This document shows positions 53,355-61,857 of a stretch of 64,000 bases of DNA, piece by piece (position 1 is the first letter of the stretch; every line of letters begins with the position of its first letter). The translations under genes and the position numbers were made by a program. The notes under the pieces are model-generated. The model saw only the letters and a list, made by a program, of their open reading frames with translations. It was not told where the DNA came from and did no database searches. Origin of the DNA: Lachnospiraceae bacterium 28-4 (GTDB lineage: Bacteria > Bacillota > Clostridia > Lachnospirales > Lachnospiraceae); contig KE159599.1 of assembly GCA_000403275.2 (NCBI GenBank), forward strand, positions 1-64,000. Direction: 5' to 3'.

Positions 53355-54603
53355 TTTAAGACCTGTGCTATAATGTCTTTATAAAAATTTTGGAGGACAT
53401 TTTCATGGGCAAAAAAGCATCATCAATCGAACTTAGCAATGAAGAAAGAGAATATCTGGAACTTCAAACTCGTGCCAGAACAATTCAAGCTCAAACCGTT
53501 ACAAGAGCGCGAATTTTATTATTACGTGCGGATGCCATGTCAATAGATGCGATTGCTGATAAAGTAGGTCTCAACCGCTGCAGCGTCATGCTCTGCCTTA
53601 AAAAGTTTAAAGAAGGAGGCATTGAAAACGCACTCTTTGATGCTCCCGGCCGTGGAAGAAATGCTGAGATTACAGACGAAGAAAAAGCCTGGATCATTAA
53701 CACCGCGTGCCAGAAGCCAGTTGATTTTGGATATGCTGCCGAAACCTGGACTTATGCAGGGCTGACCTCACATATTAATAAAACTGCTGAAGCAGCTGGA
53801 TACACAAGACTTTCCACCATTCATAAAAGTACAGTAAATACGATTCTTGACGAGGCAGACATAAAACCACATAAAATAACTTATTATTGCGAGAACAGAG
53901 ATCCTGATTTTGATTCCAAAATGCATAATGTACTGCTTGTGTATAAGCAGCTTGAAATGCAGTTTAACGAATCCGGAGAACTTATTGTATCTGATGATTC
54001 ACCTGTACATGTGCTGTCTTATGATGAAAAGCCTGGAATACAGGCTGTTGCAACAACATCGGATGATTTAATGCCGGACGAAAGGCATCAGGCCATCAGT
54101 AGGGATTACGAATACAAACGTTTAGGTACTCTTTCATTATTAGCTGCAATCGATCTCCAAACAGGAGAAGCGATTCCGCTTGTAAGAGACAGGCACAGCA
54201 GCAGGGAATACATAGAATTTTTAAAGCTGTTAGACGACAAGTACCAAAAGGGAGACAAAATCCGCATAGTACTCGATAATCTTAAAGTTCATACATCGGA
54301 GGCAACCAGAAAATACCTGGCAACCGTACCAGGAAGATTCGAATTTGTATTCACTCCCAAACATGGATCATGGCTTAATATGGTTGAAGGTTTCTTCAGC
54401 AAGATGACTCGTCAGATGCTTAAAGGCATCCGTGTCAAATCTAAGGAGGAACTTACTAATCGCATCTACAACTATTTTGCAGAAATAAACGAAGAACCGA
54501 TTGTGTTCCGCTGGAAATATAAACTTGATGACATTGATGTATCGGAAGAAATCATTGTTGATACTCTGCCTGTCAAAAAGCCGATTTAATTAAAAGATGA
54601 AAT
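53355..54603 (+). mobile_element. IS630-family insertion sequence
   Basis: About 1.25 kb containing one transposase gene. If the target duplication is TA (at 53353-53354 and 54604-54605, as usual for IS630), excision would fuse the two halves of the interrupted zinc-ribbon gene in frame. Terminal inverted repeats are not obvious, so the exact ends are uncertain. A -10 TATAAT at 53369-53374 with TCGACT 17 bases upstream could drive the transposase, the -35 being supplied by the host side. Confidence 0.7.
53405..54589 (+). CDS. IS630-family transposase
   Basis: A 394-residue transposase. N-terminal paired HTH (IDAIADKVGLNRCSVMLCLK) and the DDE catalytic domain: Asp in VLSYDEKPGIQAV, Asp in KIRIVLDNLKVHTS, Glu in PKHGSWLNMVEGFFSKMTRQ. 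GGAGG lies 9 bases before the ATG at 53405; the TTG at 53390 overlaps that site. The gene appears intact, so the element may still be mobile. Its sequence differs in GC content from the AT-rich locus around it. Confidence 0.93.
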   Translation: MGKKASSIELSNEEREYLELQTRARTIQAQTVTRARILLLRADAMSIDAIADKVGLNRCSVMLCLKKFKEGGIENALFDAPGRGRNAEITDEEKAWIINTACQKPVDFGYAAETWTYAGLTSHINKTAEAAGYTRLSTIHKSTVNTILDEADIKPHKITYYCENRDPDFDSKMHNVLLVYKQLEMQFNESGELIVSDDSPVHVLSYDEKPGIQAVATTSDDLMPDERHQAISRDYEYKRLGTLSLLAAIDLQTGEAIPLVRDRHSSREYIEFLKLLDDKYQKGDKIRIVLDNLKVHTSEATRKYLATVPGRFEFVFTPKHGSWLNMVEGFFSKMTRQMLKGIRVKSKEELTNRIYNYFAEINEEPIVFRWKYKLDDIDVSEEIIVDTLPVKKPI

Positions 54604-54658
54604 ACTACTTTGGCATTGGGGACAATGAGATGGCTCTTCAAACGTCAATATAGACATA
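54604..54658 (-). pseudogene. 5' part of the zinc-ribbon gene interrupted by the IS630-type element
   Basis: ATG at 54658 behind GAGAGGG; the frame reads MSILTFEEPSHCPQCQSS and runs into the insertion. See 53165-53352. Beyond it, 54659-54863 is AT-rich with no feature I can support. Confidence 0.6.
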
Positions 54659-54863
54659 ATTTCCCTCTCAAAACTTTTTAAATAATCATACCATGCTAAC
54701 CAACAACATTCAATTATCAGATAATAATATAGCCAGAAAATACATTATTAAGTTTTGCGGCCGGGAGAAAATTATATACACTGCATAACTTATGACTCTT
54801 TCATGTATACACCCTTCTCCTTCCTCATATATAGAATTTCAAAACACCTTATTTACGGGATTT

Positions 54864-55835
54864 TTAAGCATTTTTTGCAAGAATTTCACACTGATTTTGA
54901 CCATTTTTTATAAAACAATTCATGAATTCATCCCTATGCAGCTTAAAAAGAAAATTCAGGATCGTTGCACGAACATCTGAATGATCATCATCTGTCGCAT
55001 AAATCACCAGTTGCATAATAGTTTCCTGATCCAGTTCTTTACTGACTTTTGCAAGAAACTGTGTCATGTTACTGTTTTTCAAAGAGAAAAAAGTTTCTTT
55101 ACTCATTTCTGCTTCATATTTTTTAAGCCACTTATCAAATTTATTGTAATTTCTTACCTCTTCTACAAACTTATCCTTTTTATACCTGTTTGCCTTCCCA
55201 ATAATTTCCTTATTCCAAAAATTGCGCAATGGAAGATGCCTTTTGCGATCTGCATATTTCATAACTTTCTCCTCAATGATCCCTGCCATAATATCCATCG
55301 GACAGTTCATTGATCTTATTTCTTTACCCTCAAAGTCTTTCTTATTTCTGCTCTTTTTATTACTTGCAAAAAATCGAGGAATTTCCTTTCTTCTCATACA
55401 AGGCAAGTTTCTAATACGGCTGATTTCCTTTACAACATCTATATCAAAGCACTTCTTCGCAAGATCAATACTGATCTGTCCTATCACGGATAAAATGATA
55501 AAACAGTTTTCCAGCTCCTTGCTGTTCCTGCCACCATCATAATAATAGCTTAATGCGAGCTGAGCGGCATCTGTGGAAGTTCCTATTGCCTCCTGGGCAT
55601 CTGAAATCTGATTGTCCATTTTTGCATAATCTTCTGGCATAAAATGATAATGATTCGCACCATTTTCATCTATTCCATTTATTATTGTTGGATATTCAAT
55701 ATATGCCCTTTTTGCAAGGCCAGCCAAATCATGATGATTGGTAACATATACGAAATCAGAGTCACAGTCATGTCCCGAAAGCCTGGCTTGTGTATCTGTT
55801 TTTATCGCATTAAATACAATCACACTCTGTCCCAT
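54864..55835 (-). pseudogene. C-terminal part of a second polymerase-like protein (D-x-D-S-D motif)
   Basis: A 323-residue frame opening with MGQSVIVFNAIKTDTQARL, then SGHDCDSDFVYVTNHHD (Asp 23, 25, 27), YIEYPTIINGIDENG, DNQISDAQEAIGTSTDAAQL and CFIILSVIGQISIDLAKKCF. I recognise this pattern from large uncharacterised Lachnospiraceae/phage proteins with a G-x-D-x-D-S-D-x-x-x-x-T-N block, which I believe are single-chain RNA polymerases related to YonO and RDR. The ATG is internal to the original gene: 16 bases of overlap with the next frame mark a deletion join. Residues after 120 are helical. Confidence 0.6.
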
Positions 55836-56425
55836 AAAATATTCTTAATTTGTGCATTTGTGACATAATCTGCCACACATTCTTTTTTTGTATATCCTAC
55901 CGATTTATGTTTTCCTGGATATTTCCCATTCATACGAAATCCGTTTTCTTTTAAAGCGTCTTTTGTTTTCTCTGTAATCAGTTTTAGATTCTGCTCCCCC
56001 GCCTTTTTCTCATCAAACGTAAATCCCTTTTTATTAATGATGCTCTCTAACGGAATCCGAATATATCCTTTTGCCATTGCTGTAGTTAAAGTCTGGTATG
56101 CTGACAATTCTACCAATTTGAAAACCTTCTCCTGATCATTCTTTGACTGTTCATCCATTAAGTCATAGAATCCCATTGTAAGGAAATTAATTGCCTTATG
56201 GTGTAAACTGTCCCTAATAAATATACATTCGCCCTGTTTTGCCTTACCGGTAGAGCGCATAAGCATTTTAAAGTGAACTGGTATTCTTTCAATAACCTCA
56301 CCTTTTCTATTCTTCTTTTCAAAAGTATAAGTCACGCCATTTTTATAAAAAATCCTTCGCAAATCATGTTCCGTTACATTCTCTTCTCTACCGCCAAGTC
56401 TATATTCTGCACTATACTTCTCCAT
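55820..56425 (-). pseudogene. N-terminal part of the second polymerase-like protein
   Basis: A 201-residue frame (start MEKYSAEYRLGGREENVTEH) with IPVHFKMLMRSTGKAKQGEC then IFIRDSLHHKAINFLTMGFY and LVELSAYQTLTTAMAKGYIR, features of the N-terminal half of the same large family as 54864-55835. It ends YVTNAQIKNILWDRV at a stop; intact relatives, as I remember them, continue DGQALID into a middle of about 400-450 residues, which is missing here. The deletion joined this part to the C-terminal part out of frame. Confidence 0.6.
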
Positions 56426-56545
56426 TCATCTCAAAATTTTTTCTTCAGAGGCTGTTTGTCTATCTTTTGGGCATAAAAATAAGGCTATCGCTGAATTACA
56501 CTTTCAGGACAGCCCCTTAAAATCTTATTGCCAATCATAAAGTTG

Positions 56546-57027
56546 TCATTCTGGCAACTCCATTTCATCATTCATTTTTACAAAACCATATTTTTCATAC
56601 AAAGGACGCCCCATAGCAGTTGCCTCTAAAGAAATAGATGTGATACCCCTACACTTAGTATCGCAAATCAGTTTGTCCAGTGTTTTATACGCAATGCCCT
56701 TTCTTCTATAATCAGGATGTGTATACATATTCATTATATATGCTCTCTTTCCGCTTGGATTATGATAAGTTGGCATTATTTGAAAAAACTGACGCCACCA
56801 GTACCTACAAAACAGTTTTCATCAAATATCAAATATGCGATATGTGTGCCATCACAAAGAGCTTTTTCATAATAGTCATAGGATTGCTTTTTCACTTCAC
56901 TCATATCAATATCACCAGACAACTTATTAACAGCCCTTAATACTTCTATCCTTGTTTCTGTTAATATATCTATATCCTCAATCGTAGCTCTTTTATATGT
57001 TAAGTTCAATGCCCTATCCTCTGTCAA
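56546..57027 (-). pseudogene. GNAT acetyltransferase with a single-base frameshift
   Basis: Two abutting frames (56776-57027 and 56546-56776) form one GNAT enzyme: YKRATIEDIDILTETRIEVL, FVGTGGVSFF, then KRAYIMNMYTHPDYRRKGIA and ISLEATAMGRPLYEKYGFVK. At about 56785 a run of six Ts (seven expected) shifts the frame; adding one T restores SFFQIMPTYHNPSG. It could be real inactivation, phase variation or a sequencing error. The start may be TTG at 57027 or 57009. Confidence 0.8.
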
Positions 57028-57061
57028 ATCCCGATTTATTCATTTACTGAAGCCACACCAT

Positions 57062-58381
57062 CTATTTCCCCAGCGATTCATCCTGCAGCCTGTCGAATTC
57101 CGCCATGCATTCGTCCACCGTAGCCCCGTTTAACAGTTTACGCACAATAAGGCAGGTATTGCCCCATTGCTCCACTTTCATCCCTGCATTCGATCCAAGG
57201 ACATAAACATTTTCTTCTACCTTGTCTTTCAACGGTTCTAACGCCGGAATACAATCCACCTCCACATTTTTAGAAGGAGAAATCACTTTATTATTCTCTG
57301 CATAGAGCTGGAGCGCTTCATCGGAAAGGATTATTTCCAGAACATCCACCGCATCCTGCTGGTGCTTCGCATTCGCTCCGACGCCATATCCCGTTGTAGG
57401 TATGACCGGCATAGAACCCCGGCTGCTCGGCAAACCAATCACGAGAAGTTCAAAGTCCGGGTTGCCATAGGCAGTCTCCGTATTCGCCGCCCCCCAGTAT
57501 GCCATTACGATCGGCGTTTTCTGTGCCAGGAAATCCGGCCCTTCTCCTTCAATCGCTTCATAAGTGTAAGCCGCTTTTGCATCGATATAACCGCAATCGA
57601 TCATCTCCTGAAGAAATTCAAAACCAGGGCGCATATAATCGCTGTACCTGCTTTCCCCACGATTCAGCGCTTCTATTTCCGCTTCCGTATTCCCCCCGTT
57701 GTACAGATCCGCATACGCCTGGGCAAAAACAAAGAGTTCCAACCACCAGCGGTTCGCGCCGACGGGAGTCTCGATTCCGTTTTCTTTAAACACCCTGCAG
57801 CACTCCAGAAAATCCTCCGGCGTTTCGGGCAATGCAAGATTATACTGATCAAACATATCTTTATTAATAAATAAACCATATACTACAATTTCCTGTGGTA
57901 TCGCCACCAGCTTTCCGTCGACGGTATTCGCTGTTTTTACCACATCCCTCAGATTCTCCACACAGGAAAGCCCCGACAGATCCATTAATTCCCCCTCACT
58001 GCCCAACGCTTCTATCGTATCGGGATTCAACAGGTAAATATCGTCCATATCGTTCCTCGCCCTGTCCAGCGTCACGTCGTCATAAGTTTTCTCTTCATAA
58101 TTTTCTGCCGTATACGTATTGTATTCCACCCTCAGGCCAAGCTCTTCCTCCGCCATGGCAATCGTCAGGTCAAAGGCGCTTCTCGCCACATTCACAGCGT
58201 CCGGATTTGTTTTCTCCATAGGCCCGAATAAATTTACGGTCTTCTCGTTGTCCTCCTCGTTATTGAGCAGATTCCTGCTGCCCGTTTCTTCACCGCCGCA
58301 TGCCGCCAGTACCAATATCGTTATGCCCGCCAGACAGACTGCCGCCCATTTCTTCATACTCCCTCTCTTCATTCCTTTCAT
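57062..58381 (-). CDS. Extracellular solute-binding lipoprotein (family 1 type)
   Basis: A 439-residue lipoprotein. The signal peptide MKKWAAVCLAGITILVLAAC ends in the lipobox LAAC. The mature part has the fold and signatures of sugar-type ABC binding proteins (LDRARNDMDDIYLLNPDTIE, VVYGLFINKDMFDQYNLALP, PETPEDFLECCRVFKENGIE, GYGVGANAKHQQDAVDVLEI). The start may be 58381 or the ATG at 58357 next to the signal peptide. No permease gene follows; instead its ATG lies 4 bases after a hybrid kinase, so it may act as the sensing partner of that kinase rather than in transport. Confidence 0.87.
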   Translation of the reverse strand: MKGMKRGSMKKWAAVCLAGITILVLAACGGEETGSRNLLNNEEDNEKTVNLFGPMEKTNPDAVNVARSAFDLTIAMAEEELGLRVEYNTYTAENYEEKTYDDVTLDRARNDMDDIYLLNPDTIEALGSEGELMDLSGLSCVENLRDVVKTANTVDGKLVAIPQEIVVYGLFINKDMFDQYNLALPETPEDFLECCRVFKENGIETPVGANRWWLELFVFAQAYADLYNGGNTEAEIEALNRGESRYSDYMRPGFEFLQEMIDCGYIDAKAAYTYEAIEGEGPDFLAQKTPIVMAYWGAANTETAYGNPDFELLVIGLPSSRGSMPVIPTTGYGVGANAKHQQDAVDVLEIILSDEALQLYAENNKVISPSKNVEVDCIPALEPLKDKVEENVYVLGSNAGMKVEQWGNTCLIVRKLLNGATVDECMAEFDRLQDESLGK

Positions 58382-58384
58382 TCC

Positions 58385-60955
58385 TCATTCTCTTCTTTTC
58401 ACATATTTGCTAACCACTTTTTTCAACAATTCAACATCGATCGGTTTCGCCAAATGAACATTCATGCCGGCTTCCAAAGCTGCTTTTTCGTCTTCCGCAA
58501 AAGCATTTGCCGTCATAGCGATAATGGGGATTTCCGCCGCATCTTTCCGTTCCAGCGCCCTGATCGCTTTCGTTGCTTCATAACCGTTCATTACCGGCAT
58601 CTGCACATCCATTAAGATCGCATCAAATTCTCCCTCTGCCGCATTGCGGAAACGTTCTACCGCTAACTGCCCATTTTCCACGATTTCGCAGCCGGCCCCT
58701 TCTATTGTTAAAAATTCCTCTAAAATCTCCGCGTTAATCTCATTGTCTTCCGCTGCTAGGAAATGCATGCCTTCCAGACTGCTGCTCTCTTCCTCTTCCA
58801 ATTCATCTCTTTTCGCCAGATCCGACCGCATCTCTAAAATACTTTCTTTCAATGCGGATACAAAAAATGGCTTATGCAATATCCCCGTATTTTTTATCCG
58901 AAGCGCTTCTTCGATTCCCTCCGTCCCATGATCCGTTAAAAACAGTATCAGGGCTTCCTCCGGCAGCTCTTCCCGCATTTTTTTCACGGTTCCTGCTCCA
59001 TCCAAATCCGGCACATTGCGATCCAGCAGAACTACCTGATAGTCAGAACCGCCGCGCAAAAGAGCTTCCATAGCTTCTTCGACATTCGGTGCTACATCTA
59101 CCTCAACATTCATATCTTTCATAAGTTCCTGAATGCCCTGGCAGGCTCCCGCATTGCCATTTACGGCCAAAATCCGGGAAATTCCGCTTTTTTCCCAAAA
59201 ACTCTTATCCGCCAGGCTTTCCGGTATGCGGAATTCCAATTCCACCTTGAAAATGCTCCCTTTGTTTATCTCACTGGATACATCGATCGTCCCGCCCATA
59301 AGTTCCACAATATTTTTTGTAATCGCCATGCCGAGCCCGGTTCCCTGCACCTTATTGGTGGTACTGTTTTCCGCCCTGGTAAACGCATCGAAGATCGTTG
59401 TCAAGTATTCCGGCGTCATGCCATAACCATCGTCTTCCACTTCAATTCTGATATGTTCGAATTGAGAGGAACGCTGTTTCAATCCAATGATACGGAACCA
59501 TATATTTCCCCCCTCCTGCGTATATTTGACCGCATTGGAGAGAAGGTTAATGACAATCTGATTCAGCCTCGTCTCATCCCCGACCAGATATTCATGCTTG
59601 ATCCCCGTGACCTCCACATGAAATTCCTGATTTTTTGCTCCCGCCATCGGGCGGATGATCGCATCCACTGAAGAAACCAGATCGTTTAAAGTAAATTCTT
59701 CCACAGTAAGCACTACTTTCCCGCTTTCGATCTTGGACACATCCAAAATATCGTTGATCAGGCTGAGCAGATGCTGGCCGGACGCCGTGATCTTTTTCGT
59801 ATATTCCCTTACCTTATCAGGATTCTCCGCATCTCTGGCAAGCAAAGCCGTAAATCCCAGCACTGCGTTCATCGGCGTCCGTATATCATGCGACATATTG
59901 GAAAGAAACATTGTCTTCGAATTGCTCGCCATTTGCGCGGCATGCAGGGCTTCCGCCAGCTGCCTGTTATGTATCTCCCTTTCCGCCTCCCGCTCTCTTC
60001 TGATCCTTCCCTGCTGGCGCTGGTTAAAATAATACAGCATACAGCACAGGAAAAAGGCGATCAGCATCACTCCCACCACGATAAGGATATTCTGGTTTAC
60101 GGTTTTTCCTTCCTGTTGGATCGCCTCGATCGGCACATAGCCGATCAGGTAAATCGTTCCATCGTTCACCGCCCACATATAATTCAAAGCATCTTTTTTC
60201 CTGATATCGTGATAAAACAGAATATTTTTCCCGTTTTTCACGCATTCAGCCACTTCCGCCTGGAGGTCTTCCTCCATAATATTATTTGCCCGGTAAAAAT
60301 CCTGCAAATTCAAATGCCCGGCATCCCGCTGCCCCATTCCCTTTGGTTTCAGCACCAGCCTTTCGCTCTTCGCGTCCATAATATAGAGCATGGCCCTTCC
60401 ATTATAAAATCCGTTCGGAAGAGACTCATCCAAAGAATCATAAATATACTCCACATAAAGCGTTGCGATCTCCTGTCCGTTCTTTATGATGGGACATTTC
60501 ATAGAATAAGCCCACGTTCCCATATAATTCAAATAGGACTGCGAAACAGGAAGCCCTTCCACACTTCCCCCCGAAGAAAAATCCAGCTCCTCTTCTGAAA
60601 AGCTCTCTCCCGTATTGGAAACGCCTACCGTTTCCCCTGCCGGTATCATTGATATTTTTACCATCGTCTGGTTTTTTTCATAGGAGCGGATAAATTCTTC
60701 CGGATCTTTTATCGTGGCGATTTCCTGTGCCATCAGCTTTTGGAACTCCGCTTCTTTTATCAGAACCGCCTCAATTGTTCCTTTCATCAAATCCAGGCTT
60801 TCACTCAGATTCTGAATGGCCGACGAGGCCATTTCCCGGGAAATTTTCTGCGCCACTGAAAATACAACAGCCCCTAATATACAAAAAACTAATATAATAG
60901 AAAAAAGCAAAGGAATCCCTCTATCCTCTTTGCTTCTATTTCGCTTTTCTCCCAT
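58385..60955 (-). CDS. Hybrid sensor histidine kinase with two receiver domains
   Basis: An 856-residue kinase. Spans at about residues 15-37 and 297-320 flank a Cache-like extracytoplasmic sensor. A HisKA box (FLSNMSHDIRTPMNAVLGFT) and HATPase (NQIVINLLSNAVKYTQEGGN, VQGTGLGMAITKNIVELMGG) follow. The first receiver (ILAVNGNAGACQGIQELMKD) keeps a likely acceptor in VVLLDRNVPDLDG but is degenerate elsewhere; the second is typical (HFLAAEDNEINAEILEEFLT, DAILMDVQMPVMNGYEATKA). GGAG lies 7 bases before the ATG at 60955; the ATG at 60991 has no ribosome binding site. It is probably co-transcribed with the solute-binding protein. Confidence 0.92.
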   Translation of the reverse strand: MGEKRNRSKEDRGIPLLFSIILVFCILGAVVFSVAQKISREMASSAIQNLSESLDLMKGTIEAVLIKEAEFQKLMAQEIATIKDPEEFIRSYEKNQTMVKISMIPAGETVGVSNTGESFSEEELDFSSGGSVEGLPVSQSYLNYMGTWAYSMKCPIIKNGQEIATLYVEYIYDSLDESLPNGFYNGRAMLYIMDAKSERLVLKPKGMGQRDAGHLNLQDFYRANNIMEEDLQAEVAECVKNGKNILFYHDIRKKDALNYMWAVNDGTIYLIGYVPIEAIQQEGKTVNQNILIVVGVMLIAFFLCCMLYYFNQRQQGRIRREREAEREIHNRQLAEALHAAQMASNSKTMFLSNMSHDIRTPMNAVLGFTALLARDAENPDKVREYTKKITASGQHLLSLINDILDVSKIESGKVVLTVEEFTLNDLVSSVDAIIRPMAGAKNQEFHVEVTGIKHEYLVGDETRLNQIVINLLSNAVKYTQEGGNIWFRIIGLKQRSSQFEHIRIEVEDDGYGMTPEYLTTIFDAFTRAENSTTNKVQGTGLGMAITKNIVELMGGTIDVSSEINKGSIFKVELEFRIPESLADKSFWEKSGISRILAVNGNAGACQGIQELMKDMNVEVDVAPNVEEAMEALLRGGSDYQVVLLDRNVPDLDGAGTVKKMREELPEEALILFLTDHGTEGIEEALRIKNTGILHKPFFVSALKESILEMRSDLAKRDELEEEESSSLEGMHFLAAEDNEINAEILEEFLTIEGAGCEIVENGQLAVERFRNAAEGEFDAILMDVQMPVMNGYEATKAIRALERKDAAEIPIIAMTANAFAEDEKAALEAGMNVHLAKPIDVELLKKVVSKYVKRRE

Positions 60956-61005
60956 TTCAAATCTCCATTTCACCGCTTTGGATTGATTCATATAGCTACA
61001 AAACT

Positions 61006-61035
61006 ATTATACCTTTTCGCTTATTTTCATGTCAA
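61006..61035 (-). promoter_or_regulatory. Sigma-A promoter of the hybrid kinase operon
   Basis: Minus strand TTGACA (61030-61035), 18-base spacer, TATAAT (61006-61011), about 50 bases before the kinase start at 60955. Confidence 0.75.
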
Positions 61036-61152
61036 TATGATTTCCAAACCTTAGGCGGTTGTCCCCCGGCCTTTTCCTGATTGTCATTTTCCCGGCGCAA
61101 ACCACATAAAATAAAAAACAGCAAGCAGCATCGGGCAGAAAGGAGTTGCATC

Positions 61153-61857
61153 ATGCTTCACAATTACTATTATTCCACCGGTATCCAAGCTGCCATCGTA
61201 GGAAGAAGCAAAGATACCTTAAATTATGAAAAAGCCCTGGACGCTATGGGCGTCCATTATCTGACGACCATGGATCCCGGAAAGCTTTCCGATATGGACG
61301 CCCTCCTGCTCCCCGGCGGCGGGGATATTACCCCGGCCTTTTTCGGCCAGAAAAACCATGGTTCCCGAAATATCGATATTGAACTGGATATCATACAGCT
61401 GCAAGCGCTGGATATCTTTTATAAAGCCAGGAAACCGGTTCTCGGCATATGCAAGGGAATGCAGGTCATCAACGTTTATTTCGGAGGAACGATTACCCAG
61501 CATATCAAAGAATCCCCCGAACACGCGTGGGAAAATGGAGATAAGCTGCATGCTACCTCTGTGCGGGAAGACTCTTTTCTTGGAAAGCTCTATGGGAAAC
61601 GTATGATCACCAACAGCGCCCACCATCAGGCCATAGACAGAACCGGGCGGGAACTCCGGATCGTCCAGACCGCTGACGACGGCATCATCGAAGGCATCGC
61701 CCACGACAAACTCCCCATCCTTGGAGTACAATGGCACCCGGAAAGACAATTTTCCAGCCAGGGATATTTCCCGGCCGCACACGCCCCTGCGGACGAACCC
61801 GCCGATGGGAGACTCCTTTTCTCCTATTTCCTGTCCTTGTGTTCCTCCGATGCCTGA
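61153..61857 (+). CDS. Class I glutamine amidotransferase-like hydrolase (peptidase C26)
   Basis: A 234-residue C26 enzyme. The nucleophile Cys is in KPVLGICKGMQVINVYFGGT, and the catalytic His/Glu in LGVQWHPERQF. MDALLLPGGGDITPAFFGQ and SAHHQAIDRTGRELRIVQTA are family marks. Relatives cleave gamma-glutamyl bonds, for example of gamma-glutamyl-GABA or folate polyglutamates. AAAGGAG is 10 bases before the ATG at 61153. The 3' end overlaps the convergent DUF2974-type gene by 34 bases. Confidence 0.9.
   Translation: MLHNYYYSTGIQAAIVGRSKDTLNYEKALDAMGVHYLTTMDPGKLSDMDALLLPGGGDITPAFFGQKNHGSRNIDIELDIIQLQALDIFYKARKPVLGICKGMQVINVYFGGTITQHIKESPEHAWENGDKLHATSVREDSFLGKLYGKRMITNSAHHQAIDRTGRELRIVQTADDGIIEGIAHDKLPILGVQWHPERQFSSQGYFPAAHAPADEPADGRLLFSYFLSLCSSDA

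Noticed and set aside
59771-60598. 275-codon open frame on the plus strand
   Set aside because: Antisense to the hybrid kinase, without ribosome binding site or domain.
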